Source: Ziziphus jujuba
Taxonomy: Eukaryota > Streptophyta > Magnoliopsida > Rosales > Rhamnaceae
Reading direction: 5' to 3'
DNA: 64,000 nucleotides
Assembly (NCBI RefSeq): GCF_031755915.1
Contig: NC_083389.1
Coordinates: 22,877,001 to 22,941,000, forward strand
Under the pieces are notes generated by a model. That model searched no databases, was not told the origin of the DNA, and saw nothing but the letters and a program-made list of their open reading frames with translations. Of the stretch, positions 1 through 10,647 are shown piece by piece. A program made the translations under genes and the position numbers. How positions within the stretch are numbered: position 1 is the first letter of the stretch; each line of letters opens with the position of its first letter.

Positions 1-33
1 ATTCCTCTGCGGTCCTATTTCTTTATGATAAAG
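1..33 (-). pseudogene. Gag fragment of a minus-strand gypsy element, left of an insertion
   Basis: These 33 bases continue directly into the sequence at 6501 once the element at 34-6495 is removed. The joined text parallels the minus-strand gag around 27055-27130. The fragment runs off the left edge, so the rest of this host element lies outside the window. Assignment rests on that alignment and on the matching TAAAG duplication at 29-33 and 6496-6500. Confidence 0.7.
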
Positions 34-1163
34 TTATGAGAATCCGCCTGTACCCATACAACCTACAATCCGCTAGGGTGTTGATGCTTTGCAACTGAAA
101 ATGAGGCGAATTGCTAGGGCACAAGCTAAGAAATTTAAGAACAATCTAGTTAGTTTCATTCAAGGTATTACTAAATCTCAAGAAGACATGATAATATCCA
201 AAGATTGTAAGCACATACTGTGCATCCAAGCTATGAAGGCAGAAATAGACCTGAGAAGTTATTTTGGTACATCTATGGACTTCGAACAGCAAGGGACAAA
301 TTTTTTTGGTTATGAAAATTAGTGATCACACCAAGGAACCATGAAATCATGTCAAGGCAGAAGCCAAGGCATCCAAACTCATCATTTGAGCATACACTCT
401 CAATTTGATCGAATTGCACTGTTTTGGCGCTTGGAAGATGGTGTCTTGTAATCGAAGCAAGCTTTGACCATTCCAATCAAGGGCAACATGTGGGAACCAA
501 TTCTAATCCTATTTGGCATCCCATGCCATGTTGGAGCTGATTTGGAGCTTAAACTAGTTGGTGATTGGACAAAGACAGCTTGGTTGGAAAACTAGTCAAT
601 TAGTTTCCTAATTTGAACATTGACTTTTTGTTTTAGGAAATAGCCTTTTATTTTGGTTTTTATTTAAGTATTTTCTGGAAAAATTCATTTAGGAAGGTTG
701 ATATTTTATTATTTTTATTACAAATTAATTAATTCCTATTCCAAAAGTAGGGAATTAATTAATTCAAATTAGTTTAGGAAACATAGAAAATTCAACCTTT
801 CCTAATTCTATTATATGTTGGCCGAATTTTACTCTAACGTTTCTAGGGTTTTTGTTTCATGTATTTAGCCTATTTAAAGGCTTAATTTTCAATGAAAAAG
901 CAGTTTAAATTATTATTCAAAAATTATTGTGAGAAGGAATTCTCTTTGTTCTCTTTGAACACCTAAAACTTCCAATAGAGATCGAGTGTTTTAATTTGAC
1001 TTATCAACAGGACATCCATTACCTATTATAGCATCTTTATCAGATACAAAGATTTCTAACCACAAGTTGATTAAGGTCAAGGTGATCATTAGAATCTAAA
1101 CTTAATTTTGATCCTGGTAACTATAATACAAGTTTAGGAGCAAGTCAACCTAGGTTCGTATCA
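34..1163 (+). repeat. 5' LTR of the gypsy element, with relic pol tail frame
   Basis: The LTR opens with a mutated form of the family start TGATGAGAATCCGC (TTATGAG here) and ends TTCGTATCA, directly before the primer binding site. An open frame at 89-322 encodes 77 residues starting near the sequence ITRAQAKKF type tail (here IARAQAKKF) seen at the end of pol in this family. In a 5' LTR this frame has no upstream gag-pol, so it is a passive copy of the 3' LTR's coding part. The distal part, about 600-1000, is A+T-rich and holds probable promoter and polyadenylation signals. Confidence 0.88.
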
Positions 1164-1165
1164 TT

Positions 1166-1177
1166 TGGTATCAGAAC
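1166..1177 (+). other. Primer binding site, initiator-Met tRNA type
   Basis: TGGTATCAGAAC lies two bases after the LTR end and matches the plant iMet primer site TGGTATCAGAGC with one change near its 3' end. Confidence 0.85.
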
Positions 1178-2351
1178 TAAATTTTGTTCAGGTTTGACAT
1201 ATCTTATTTGCTTTATTTTGTTTGTGTTATTCTATAATTAAACATTAGGTTAAGGTTATTTCTTTCTCATACATGGTCAGCATTAAAAAAAAATTCTTTC
1301 TAGAATAAGGTTTTGTTGTTTTAGCGAATTTTTGTTTTCTAGTTTGTTGGTTGTTTTGCATATTAGTTCTTAGTAATTTGGTTTATTGTTGATTTTTCTT
1401 TGCTATTTTAATCTTAATTAGTTGCATTCATATATTCAAAAAAAAAGAAAAAAAGAAATAGAAAGTTTGAAAACATGTTGCATAAACCTAAAATTTTGCA
1501 ATTTGTCTTGTTGGAAATTGGATCGGGTTTGACACTTTGTTGGCTTTGGAGTGTGCCTTTTTGTGGTGATTGTGCTGCTGGAGATTATGTGATATTATTT
1601 TGTTAGTGATCCAGAAAAAAGGAGAAGAAGAAAAGCCAAAATTAAAAAAATAAATTAAAAAGTCGGTTTGTGAGAATTGAAAATTTGAGTATGTTAAGTG
1701 TGGAATTTCAATTGAGAATTGTTGGAGTTTCTGTTTATTCATTCAATATCGATTGTTGGATATTAGAATATTGTATGCTAAATTAATTTGATTAAAATTT
1801 CAATTGAGAATTGTTGGAGTTGCTGCCTATTCATTCAATATTGGTTGTTGGATATTAGAATATAGTGTGCTAAATTATTCGGATTCAAAGACCTAAACTA
1901 CGAGAACTAGAACCAATAACTATCTCACATTTTATTCCAATTTGTTTTCTTGTTAATTGATTAAATCTTTTTCTAAATTTGATCTTTGAATTTTGGTCCT
2001 TAATATTCTAGTTTACCTCTTGTTAGAACTGAAAATTGCCTTTGTTAATTTTCTCTTCTTTTGGTTAAAAAACCGAGAATTAGGCATTAACAATTGATTC
2101 GGTAATTGTTTGCTTTGTTGCTATTTTATTGGTCAGTTAAATTAGGGCATACTTGTGATCTAGTTACTGTTTAAGTGTGTTTTAATTATAACTTTGAGAA
2201 ATTCTTTTGGGTGGAACAAGGCAAGAGAGTGTGACCTTAAAAGAGGGTTAAAAGTCGAAACTAGTATGAAAACATGAGTGTATGAGACCTTTTTAAGTGA
2301 AATATAAGAGGGAGTGAATTTAGTGAGGTTCTTTGCATTATTTTCTCTAAT
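1178..2351 (+). other. Untranslated leader with a 92-bp tandem duplication
   Basis: There is no coding signal between the primer site and gag. A unit beginning AATTTCAATTGAGAATTG at 1704 is repeated from 1796 to about 1887, with point differences. The rest is A+T-rich. The 3' part (2210-2350) parallels in inverse orientation the leaders at 7153-7330 and 27737-27940, so it is normal leader sequence of the family. Confidence 0.7.
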
Positions 2352-3005
2352 ATGATGGATTCGAGAATAAGAACAGGAGGATACTCAATAAGAAATATGG
2401 AAGAGGAATCCATGGGATTCAAAGGAGAATCTAGAGCAACGGGAAATGAAGGTGAACCTACCAATATGTAAGCGATTTTGGATCAACTAAAAATGATGAA
2501 TGCTCACTTTGATCAACTTGATCAAAGGATGGATAGGTTTGAAACATTCCCAATGAGGACCGAACCCAAGGCATGAATTGCATGGACACTGTGGTCGAGG
2601 TCGAGGAGGCCGTGGACATTTAGAGAAGAATTTGGAGTAGGTGACTTTGGACATAATCTTGAAAAGGAGTTTGAACATTTTTTTGCATTCCAAAGAAGGC
2701 AAAACTATGGAAGGCAAGCTCAAGATGAAGATGATGATCTCAAAAATATTAAAGTCAACATACCACTATTTTGCGGAAAAAGTGATCTGAAGGCCTACTT
2801 GGAATGGGAGGAATGAATGAAGATGATATTCGATTGCAATAACTATTTGGAGGCTAAAAGTATTAAGTTGTCCACTTTGGAATTTGGACATTATGCACTA
2901 CAATGGTGGAATAATGAGCAAGGTACTCGAATGAAAGTTGGTGAAAAACTAATAACCATTTGGAGACAAGTGAAATGAGCAATGTGGAAAATGTTCGTAC
3001 AAAGC

Positions 3006-3197
3006 CATTACCATAGGATGTTGCACCACAGACTACAATCTTTATCACGAGGAAGTAGGATTGTGGAGGACTACTACAAGGAGATGGAGATGCTACCATG
3101 CCATTACCATAGGATGTTGCACCATAGACTACAATGTTTATCACAATGAAGTAGGATTGTGGAGGACTGCTACAAGGAGATGGCGATGCTCATGATG
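3006..3197 (+). repeat. 96-bp in-frame tandem duplication inside gag
   Basis: The block beginning CATTACCATAGGATG at 3006 recurs at 3102. Both copies translate to HYHRMLHHRLQ and end in VEDYYKEM or VEDCYKEM. The other gag copies in the window have one such block. Confidence 0.85.
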
Positions 3198-3362
3198 AGG
3201 TTGAGCATGAATGAGGACCACGAGGCAACCATGGCACGGTTTTTGGGATGTTTAAATCGAAAGATAGCCAACTAAGTGGAATTACAACAATATATGGAAT
3301 TTAAAGAGATGCTACATGTGGCCATCAAAATTGAGAACCAATTTAAGAGGAGGGGTACTAGC

Positions 3363-4485
3363 TGATGTGAATCCGCCCGAGACCGTTCAACCGACAGCCC
3401 GCTGAGGTATTGATCCAATACAGATGAAGGTGGGGCTGATCACTAGAGCCCAAGCCAAGAAGTTCAAGGACAATCTTGCTGTATTTATCCAAGGAATAAG
3501 TCATAATCAAGAGGGGTTGTCCATATCTAAAGAACCAAGGCCTGTTTTACTCGTACAAGCAATAGAAGCCAAAACGGACCTAGATGACGTTTTTAGTGCC
3601 AATATGGAGGTTGGGTTGTATGAATTGGATCTCCATTCTTATGGGTTCAATTCATATGGTGGATGAGTCATAGAAACCAGACAAAGCAGCTTCAAAGCCG
3701 AACAACATAGTGGTTTGCGCACAAGGGGAAGAAAGGCCGATATTTGATGTATTCTTTGCTGGCTTTACTGTATTTTACTGTATCAGCCTTTTCTCATATT
3801 TCTAAGCAAGGGCAACGTGAGGAACTTCATAATAAGCTTATTTGGCATTCCACAAAGACTATTGAAGCTGATTTGGAGTCCAATTATGTCAAAGAAGGGT
3901 CATTATCAACCTAGCCAAAATTACCATATTTAGTTTCCTAATTTATTTTTACTTTTTGTTTTAGGAAACTATCTTTAATTTTCGATTTTTATTTATTTAC
4001 TTATTGAACAAATAAGTTTAGGAAAGTTTTTATTTTATTATTTTTTTGTAAATTAATTAATTCCTAATTGAAAATAAGGGAATTAATTAATTAGATTAGG
4101 AAAAGGAAAGATTCGGTCAAGCTAGAACTCTTCATTATGTGGCTAGTTTTTCCTAGGGTTTTTAGGGTTTATTTTGTTTCTTTCAAAGCCTATTTAAAAG
4201 CTTATTTTCAATAAGAATACAACCTGGATTTGATTGAGAACATACTTGTGAGATTAATTATCTCTTTGTTCATTGAGAACACCTAAAACACCAATAGAGA
4301 ATTGGTTGTTTTAGCTTGACTTATCAATAGGTTTTCCATCCCCTATTGTGGCGTCTACATTATACCAAGGTTTCTAACCACAGGTTGATTAGGGGTTGAA
4401 GTCAATTCCATTAGAACTTGAACTTAATTAAGATCTGGGCTAATATAATACGGGTTTAGGAGCAGGTCGTCCTAAGTTCGTATCA
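3363..4485 (+). mobile_element. Solo gypsy LTR inserted in gag, TSD CTAGC
   Basis: A single LTR (TGATGTGAATCC ... TTCGTATCA) sits between two copies of CTAGC, at 3358-3362 and 4486-4490. Removing it and one CTAGC restores the gag text seen at 26830-26890. No internal region is left, so this is an LTR-LTR recombination product. A frame at 3424-3666 gives the 80-residue tail with ITRAQAKKFKDN, QGISHNQEGLSISK and RPVLLVQAIEA, the best preserved copy of the family tail. Confidence 0.93.
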
Positions 4486-4740
4486 CTAGCACACAATTTG
4501 GAGGGTTTCCAACAGTGGGAGGTCAAGTTCATGTGTTTGGAGAAGTAATCCAGTATTTAAATCAAGGCAAAAATCCAAACTAGAAGGGGAGAGTTCCAAT
4601 TGGCCAAAAAGCGATATAAGACCTGAACCTGCACAAACACAACAATGTGAAGGTAAAGCTAATCCAAAACCATCTAGAACTCGTGATATTGTATGTTTTA
4701 AGTGTCAAGGACATATTGCCAATCAATGCCAAATAGAAGA

Positions 4741-5568
4741 ATTATGGTGATGAAAGGCAATGGAGGAATCCCGAGAATGAGATAGAGAGGAAAGAGAAGA
4801 AAAAAAAAAGAAATTTATCTTAGTCAAGGTGAGATTAAAAAGGAATTTTTAAGTAAGAAACCTATTCTTATCATGTTGTATAAAGATGCTTACTTATAGA
4901 TGCTTATGTTGTATAGAATTTTGTCTGCATTGATAAGTGCTTTAATTAGTGGAAATTTGAGAGTTTGGGAAGAATGCTTGCCGCATGTTGAGTTTGCTTA
5001 TAATAGGACCATGTATTCAGCTACCAAATTTTCTCCATTTGATATTGTTTATGGTTTTAATTCTTTAACTGCATTAAATTTAACACCTTTGTCATTAAGT
5101 GACCATGCTAATATGGATGGAAAATAAAAAGCTAATTTTGTTAAGCAGATTCATGAGAAGACAAAAGCAATTGTTGAGAGTAGGACTGAGCAATATGCCA
5201 AGATTGCTAACCAAGGCTGAATAAAGGTTGTATTTTAACCCAGAGATTGGGTTTAGTTGCATTTAAGAAAGGAGAGGTTTTCAAAAAAATGAAAGTCAAA
5301 ACTAATGTCTCGAGGGGATGGACCTTTTCAAGTTTTGGAAAGGGTCAATGAAAATGCCTACAAACTTAACCTACCAGCTAAGTATAATGTGAGTACATTT
5401 AATGTTGTTAACTTATCTCCATTTGCTGTGGGTGATGATTTTGATTTGAGGGCAAATCCTTTTCAAGAGGAGTGGAATGATGAAAATTCACCTGTACCTG
5501 TACAACTTCCAATCCATTCGGATGCTGATCCTGTGCAACTGAAGACGGGGCCAATTAATAGGGCATAG
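4741..5568 (+). pseudogene. Gypsy pol remnant: integrase end and C-terminal tail reaching into the 3' LTR
   Basis: After a spacer matching the pre-RT region (KPILIMLYKDAYL), the frame at 4900-5127 holds the end of an integrase core ([11 protein letters not shown] ... [10 protein letters not shown]). Stops follow, then 5305-5568 gives the post-integrase barrel (GPFQVLERVNENAYKLNLP ... NVVNLSPF). This frame continues through the polypurine tract and 30 codons into the LTR before TAG. Protease, RT, RNase H and the integrase catalytic core are deleted at about 4895. Confidence 0.82.
5463..5477 (+). other. Polypurine tract, inside the pol reading frame
   Basis: CAAGAGGAGTGGAA directly precedes the 3' LTR start TGATGAAAATTC. 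It is translated as part of FQEEW in the pol C-terminus, so the plus-strand primer and coding sequence overlap. Confidence 0.75.
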
Positions 5569-6495
5569 GCTAGGAGATTTAAAGACAATCTAGTTAGTTT
5601 CATTTAAAGTGTTACTAAGTCTTAAGAAGGCATGATAATACCTGAAAATTCAAAGCTTGTACTATGCATCCAAGTTACGAAGGCAGAAATGGAACCGGGA
5701 AGATGTTTTGGTTCATCTATGGACTCTGGGAAGCAAAGGACAAGTTTGTTTGGTTATGAATGTGATTGAGCACACCATAGAACCATGAAATCATGTCAAG
5801 ACAGAAGCAAAGGCATCCAAATTTGCGCATACACTTTCAATTTGGCTGAGTTGCATTGTTTTGGCACTGGAAGGTGGTGTCTTGTAATCCAAGCAAGCTT
5901 TGACAATTCCAATCAAGGGCAACATGTGCGAACCAGTTATAATCCTATTTGGCATCCTACATGGCATATTGGAGCCGATTCGGCCTAAACTAACTGGTGA
6001 TTGGACAAAGACAGCTTGGTTGGAAAACTAGTCAACTAGTTTCCTAATTTGAACCTTGACTTTTTGTTTTAGGAAATAGTCTTTTATTTTGGTTTTTATT
6101 TAATTATTTGCTAGACAATTTCATTTAGGAAGGCTCATATCTTATTATTTTTACTGTAAAATAATTAATTCCAATTCCAAAATTAAGGTTTTTGTTTTGT
6201 GACTTTAGCTTATTTAAAAGCTTACTTTTCAATGAAAAAACAGCTTAGATTATTATTCAAAAATTATTGTGAGAAAGAATTCTTTTTGAACACCTAAAAT
6301 CGGGATAGGGATAGAGTGTTTTAGTTTGACTTATCAATAGGACATTTATCACCTATTGTGGGGTCTTTATCATATACCAAGGTTTCTAATCATAAGTTGA
6401 TTAGCAGTCGAGATGACCATTAGAGTCAGAAACTTAATTTCAATCCGGGCTACTATGATATGGGGTTAAGAGCAAGTTGACCTAGGTTTGTATCA
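5478..6495 (+). repeat. 3' LTR of the gypsy element
   Basis: It begins TGATGAAAATTC and ends TTTGTATCA, next to the TAAAG duplication. It is about 110 bp shorter than the 5' LTR, with material missing near 6185 where the 5' copy has an extra AATTAATT-rich stretch. The relic tail continues after the stop at 5566 with several further stops. Confidence 0.88.
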
Positions 6496-6500
6496 TAAAG

Positions 6501-7152
6501 ATTATAATCTTTGATGTGACAACCTATGGTTATGGCTTAGTACAAAACTTTTTCTCATGGCTACTTTCATTTATCGCCAAATGGTTATTAGTTCATCACT
6601 GACTCTTCTTCTTGTACCTTACTCACTATTCCACCATTGCAATGCATAATGTCCAAATTCCAAAGTAGCCAACTTAACCTTTTTAGCCTCTGAATAGTTA
6701 TGACAATCAAAGATCATCTCCTTTTGTTCTTCCAATTCTAAGTAAGCCTTCGGATCACTTTTTCCTAAAAATGGTGGTATGTTAACTTTATCATCCACGG
6801 TTTTGCCTTCTTTTGAGTGTAAAAATATCTTCGAACTCCTCTTCAAGGTTATCTTCAAATTTATCTCATTCAAATTCCTTCCTAAAACATTCGCGGCCTC
6901 CTCAACCTCTGCCATGGCCTCCATAGGGTCATGTCTTCGATTTAGTCCTCCTTGTGAATTCTCAAATCTATCCATCCTTTTATCAAGTTGATCAAAGTGA
7001 GCATTCATCCTTTGTAGTTGTTCCAAAACCACCAACATGTCGGTAGGTTCTCCTCCGCTTCCAATTACTCTAGATTCTCCTTTGAATCCCATGGATTCAT
7101 CTTTAAGATTTTTTAATAAGTCTCTTCCTCTCCGTATTCTTGAATTTATCAT
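6501..7152 (-). pseudogene. Gag of the minus-strand host gypsy element
   Basis: The minus frame from ATG 7152 gives 177 residues: MINSRIRRGRDLLKNL, the helix NAHFDQLDKRMDRFENSQGG, and the gag block VNIPPFLGKSDPKAYLELE ... FDCHNYSEAKKVKLATLEF. It stops at 6619; homology continues to 6501 with stops. The plus-strand element at 34-6495 then interrupts it, and the gag continues at 33-1. This is the best preserved gag N-terminus here. It supplies virus-like particle protein in intact relatives; this copy is truncated. Confidence 0.85.
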
Positions 7153-7425
7153 GTTAGTGAAATACTACAAGAAAACCTCACCAAATTCATTCCCTTAAAT
7201 GTATCACTCAAATAAGGTCTCGACACTCATGTCTGCATACTAGTTTCGGCTTTTGACTCTCTTTTGAGCTCACACTCTCTTATCTTTTTCCACTCAAAGA
7301 ATTATCTCAAAATTCTATTAAAACACACTCAAAACAATAATCAGATCACAAATATGTCCTAATTAAACCTATCAATAAAATAAAAACAAGTAGCAAGCGA
7401 TGTCTGAGTGAATTGATTAAACCTA
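7153..7425 (-). other. Leader of the minus-strand host gypsy element
   Basis: There is no gene. It aligns in order with 27737-28015 of the gypsy element at 23122-29667, for example the blocks around AATTATCTCAAAATTCTATT and ACACTCAAAA. It ends at ACCTA, where the copia element begins, so the host's 5' LTR is not next to it. Confidence 0.7.
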
Positions 7426-9568
7426 TGCTGAAAAAGTGGTAATCTAACCACCTTGTGCAAGCCAAAGTCCACCAAAGTTTGCATCCTCTTTCTTTCTTCA
7501 AAAGAAATATTCTATTAAATTTCTTAAAGTAATTTTTGTTCCTTTTAATGTATTTTGAATGCCTATTTGTTTTTGTATTTAGCTTAGGAATTATCTCTTT
7601 GTTGGGAATTGATTTTGTTTTGTAAAATGGCTATGTACTGGAAATTGTGTTTCTAGCAACATAGGTCCATTATTGGAACTAGCGTATTCTGGGTTTTTAG
7701 AACTAAGTAATGGTTTTTGGATATGTTGTAATATACATGTAAAAAAAAATATAGCAAAAAGAATGACTTAAAAAGGACTTGGGAAGCCCAAGATATATAG
7801 GTTGCAAGTTGGCATAACTGCTAAGATTTCCAGCAGTTATGGCCCACGGGTTTGAGATGAATTAGAGGCCTTACCTAATTCTTTTGGACCTATTCTTTTC
7901 CAAATTTCATCCTTAATATTTCAAAATATGACTCATAAAAAACTTAGGAAGCCCAAGATATACAGATTGCAAGTTGGCATAACTACTAAGATTTCTAGCA
8001 ATTATGGCCCATGGGTTTGAGATGAATTAAAGGCCTTACCCAATTCTTTTGGACCTGTTCTTCTTCATATTTCATCCTTAATATTTCAACATGCCACATG
8101 TCAAAATTCAAACAATTTTCAAGAAGATATCCCAGCCTTCCATCAGGTCAAAGTAGCATTACCAGATTTGGTGAAGACAGTCTTTTAAAGTTCAAAAACT
8201 CACCCACATTTGCCACATTTGTGCACTCACATATGAGCTAGTGGTTAAAAGGTTATGTATCAAAATTTTGAGTAGGAAATGTGTGATTTTTCAATTTTAA
8301 AGACTTCCATTTGGTCTCACACACACTTCATATGTGTGAGATAAGTTTTGTATCTATATTATGCAACAAATGAATGAAATGAAATGATAAATTGTGCTTT
8401 CGAGTTTGTGATGAGAATCCGTCCGTACCTGCTGGGATGCTAACCTGATACAGATGAAGAATGAGCCAATCAATAGGGCTTAAGTAAAAAGATTTAAGGA
8501 CAATCTGGCTGCTTTTATAGAGGGAGTAATCACTTCTCAAAAGGGCTTGTCAATACCCGAAAATATAAAGCCTGTTTTAAGCATCCAAGTGGTGGAAGCC
8601 TATATGGGCTCGAGTAGCTATTTTAGTGCATATATGGACTCTGGGCAGAAACAAATGGATCCAACACTCCATGGATTCAATGGATATCACCAAAAGGCCA
8701 TGGAATCATGTCAAGTTAGAATCAAAAGCACCTAAAACCAGCTTGTACAGACGATAACTCAATTTGGCCTAAAATGTGATGTTTAGCCACTAGCTTTGAC
8801 TTTTCTTCTTATTCAAGCAAGTTTGACTTATTCCAATCAAGGTGAAATGTATGGGAATCATTATTAATCATATTTAGCATCCTACATGGCATATGGAAGC
8901 TGATTTGGAGCTCAAACAAGCTTGAGATTGGTCAAAGTTAATTTAGTTGTCAAACTAGTCAACTAGTTTCCTAATTGGCCAACATGTTTCCTTTTCTCTT
9001 TAGTATCCGGTTTTAACCTAATTTTAAGGTTTGTTGTTTTGTGACTCTAGCCTATTTAAGGGCTTAATTTTGAGGATGACCAAACCTTTAATAATATTTA
9101 GAAATTATTTTATAACTTAGAATTCTCTTTGTTCTTTTTGAACACATAAAACACCATTAGAGAGTGTGTGTTTTAGTTTTGACTTATCTATAGGGCATCC
9201 ATAACCTATTATGGTGTCTTCATTATATCAGGATTTTTAATTACAGGTTGATGAGGGGTTAAGGTTTTCCCATAAGAACTTGAACTTAATTGAGATATGG
9301 GTTAATATAATATGGGTTTAGGCGCGAGTTGACCTAGGTTCGTATTAATTTGTGTGGCCTACTCTTAGCATTTTCTCTTCTTCTTCATCTTCTTCTTCTT
9401 CCTTCCAAACAAAAACTCTAATAAAACTCAATATCATCATACCAAAAACACACACAAAAATCACTTAAACGCTAAACCAAAAATCAGATTAAGGGTTGTG
9501 CACAAGACTAACACCTTGTGTACAACACTATTGGCCAAGTGAACCCAAAACCACACCAAAGTCCAACA
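7426..9568 (+). repeat. Copia 5' LTR, enlarged by a 165-bp duplication and a nested solo LTR
   Basis: The LTR begins TGCTGAAAAAGTGG (family TGTTGAAAAGGTGG) and ends GTCCAACA. A unit beginning ATGACT at 7763 is tandemly repeated from 7928 to about 8092. A gypsy solo LTR occupies 8409-9347. Without these two additions it is about the size of the other family LTRs (1030-1038 bp). Confidence 0.88.
8409..9347 (+). mobile_element. Solo gypsy LTR nested in the copia LTR
   Basis: It begins TGATGAGAATCC and ends TTCGTATTA (family TTCGTATCA, one change). It is flanked by GTTTG (8404-8408) and ATTTG (9348-9352), a target duplication with one mismatch. Copia LTR sequence continues on both sides. The relic tail frame includes 8547-8735 (IPENIKPVLSIQVVEAYMG). 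Confidence 0.87.
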
Positions 9569-9580
9569 TGGTATCAGAGG
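9569..9580 (+). other. Copia primer binding site, initiator-Met tRNA type
   Basis: TGGTATCAGAGG follows the LTR end CCAACA without a gap. Confidence 0.88.
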
Positions 9581-9755
9581 TTTGTTTGAACCATTGAAGG
9601 ACCTTGTAAGCTTTCTATCTAGCCTATTTTCTTGTGAGAGAACTCCCTATTTCATTCTTATCACTTTTGGTTTGAAGTGGTACAAAAGAGCTTGCCAGAA
9701 AATTCACTAAAAATCCAACCCAAGAGTTATTTTCTTCAAAATCAGGTTTTGTGTC

Positions 9756-10319
9756 ATGGCTCCTCAAAGTTTTGCACCACCCACTCCACCAAAATTTAAG
9801 AGCCAAAACTGCTCCATTTGGAGCATAAAAATGAAAGACTACCTACAAGCCTTTGGACCTTGGGATGTGATGGAAAAAGGTTATGAAGTTGAGGAGTTGA
9901 GAGCAAATGCCACACAAGCACAAAGACTTGCACATGAGACCGACATAGCCAAAAGATTCAAGGCCTTAACAGCCTTTCATTGTTCGGTGACTAACTCCAT
10001 CTTCACTAGAATCATGTCTTGTACAAGTACTAGAGAAGTTTGGTAAAAGCTGTAAGAAGAAGTTCAAGGAAACACTAGGACTAGACAAATGCAAGTTTTA
10101 AACTTAATAAGAAAGTTTAAAACAATTAGAATGAAAGAAAATCAGTTGGTTAAGGACTTCATTGATAGACTACTAAAAGTTGTTAACCAAATTAGAGTCC
10201 TTGGAAAGCCATTGACCGACCAAATGGTTGTAGAGAAGGTACTGGTGAGCTTACCCGAAAAATTTAAAGTTAAGATTTCTTCCCTTGAGGAATCAAGGAA
10301 TCTTAGTGAGATTACTTAA
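9756..10319 (+). pseudogene. Copia gag pseudogene (UBN2-type), truncated
   Basis: The frame from ATG 9756 (MAPQSFAPPTPPKFKSQN) encodes the N-terminal copia capsid region, with YLQAFGPWDVMEKGYEVEEL and ARANATQAQRLAHETDIAK-like text. Stops interrupt it after CTSTREVW at 10044. The frame resumes at 10089 with QVLNLIRKFKTIRMKENQLVKDF and ends at SRNLSEIT. It is cut exactly where the sequence joins a LINE, before the zinc knuckles and pol. The family's other copy (18733-18100) continues with LSELINALQATEQRRA. Confidence 0.85.
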
Positions 10320-10647
10320 TTAGAATAGAAACGCAAGCAAACTCTAACATAGCCTGAATCAAGTTACAAAATTTATCCAAAAACCCTAAAAGCTTTAAAA
10401 CTTCCAAAAGAAAAGACCATTGCAGAGTATCAAAAGCTTTCCTGATATTTATTTCCATGGCAATGTTTCCTCCAAAGCATTGATTATTCATTAAGTTAAC
10501 ATAACCTAGGGCAAATACAATGCAATCCTCAATTTTGCAACCTTTAATAAATCCAAAATGATTTGAAAAACAAATCCTACTTCTAGCAATACCTAAATGA
10601 TGTGCCAGAATCTTTGTAATAACTTTATAAATGAAATTACCAAGCAT
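10312..10647 (-). pseudogene. LINE reverse transcriptase fragment
   Basis: A minus frame of 111 residues reads NFIYKVITKILAHHLG, then FSNHFGFIKGCKIEDCIV, MEINIRKAFDTLQWSFLLEVLKLLGF and a final LIK. These match the order of the plant LINE RT fingers and first palm motif, with the catalytic Asp of KxFDxLxW kept in FDTLQW. The YADD-box half is absent because the element is cut here. Confidence 0.85.

Larger units (their letters stand above)
2352..4740 (+). pseudogene. Gypsy gag pseudogene, split by a solo LTR
   Basis: Reading from ATG 2352 gives a broken Gag. It holds the family N-terminus (MMDSRIRTGG), a charged NAHFDQLDQRMDRFE helix, the retrotransposon gag block KVNIPLFCGKSDLKAYLEW ... FDCNNY ... 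FGHYALQWWN, then SRIVEDYYKEM and ENQFKRRGTS. At least six in-frame stops and one frame change are visible. The solo LTR at 3363-4485 interrupts GTS|QFGG, and gag resumes at 4491. The C-terminal zinc knuckle (near 4692-4735) reads CFKCQGHIANQC, two residues short of the usual CX2CX4HX4C. An in-frame 96-bp tandem duplication covers 3006-3197. Confidence 0.85.
34..6495 (+). mobile_element. Ty3/gypsy LTR retrotransposon, internally deleted, 5-bp TSD TAAAG
   Basis: This is a nearly end-to-end element. It has a 5' LTR (34-1163), a tRNA-iMet-like primer site, a leader, a gag pseudogene, a pol remnant, a polypurine tract and a 3' LTR (5478-6495). TAAAG occurs at 29-33 and again at 6496-6500, as expected for gypsy integration. 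Protease, reverse transcriptase, RNase H and most of integrase are missing, because the text jumps near 4895 from a pre-RT spacer to the end of the integrase core. A solo LTR of the same family sits inside gag. It is inserted in the minus-strand gag of another copy of the family. With stops throughout it is non-autonomous. The gag type and the pol tail running into the LTR resemble CRM-type chromoviruses; that clade is an inference. Confidence 0.9.
7426..10319 (+). mobile_element. Ty1/copia element, 5' part only
   Basis: A full 5' LTR, a primer site and a gag remnant are present; the sequence then switches at 10319 to a LINE on the other strand. The internal region and LTR belong to the same family as the element at 14960-19950, in the opposite orientation. 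ACCTA (7421-7425) is the left target flank, but no right copy can be identified because the 3' half is missing. Confidence 0.85.
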
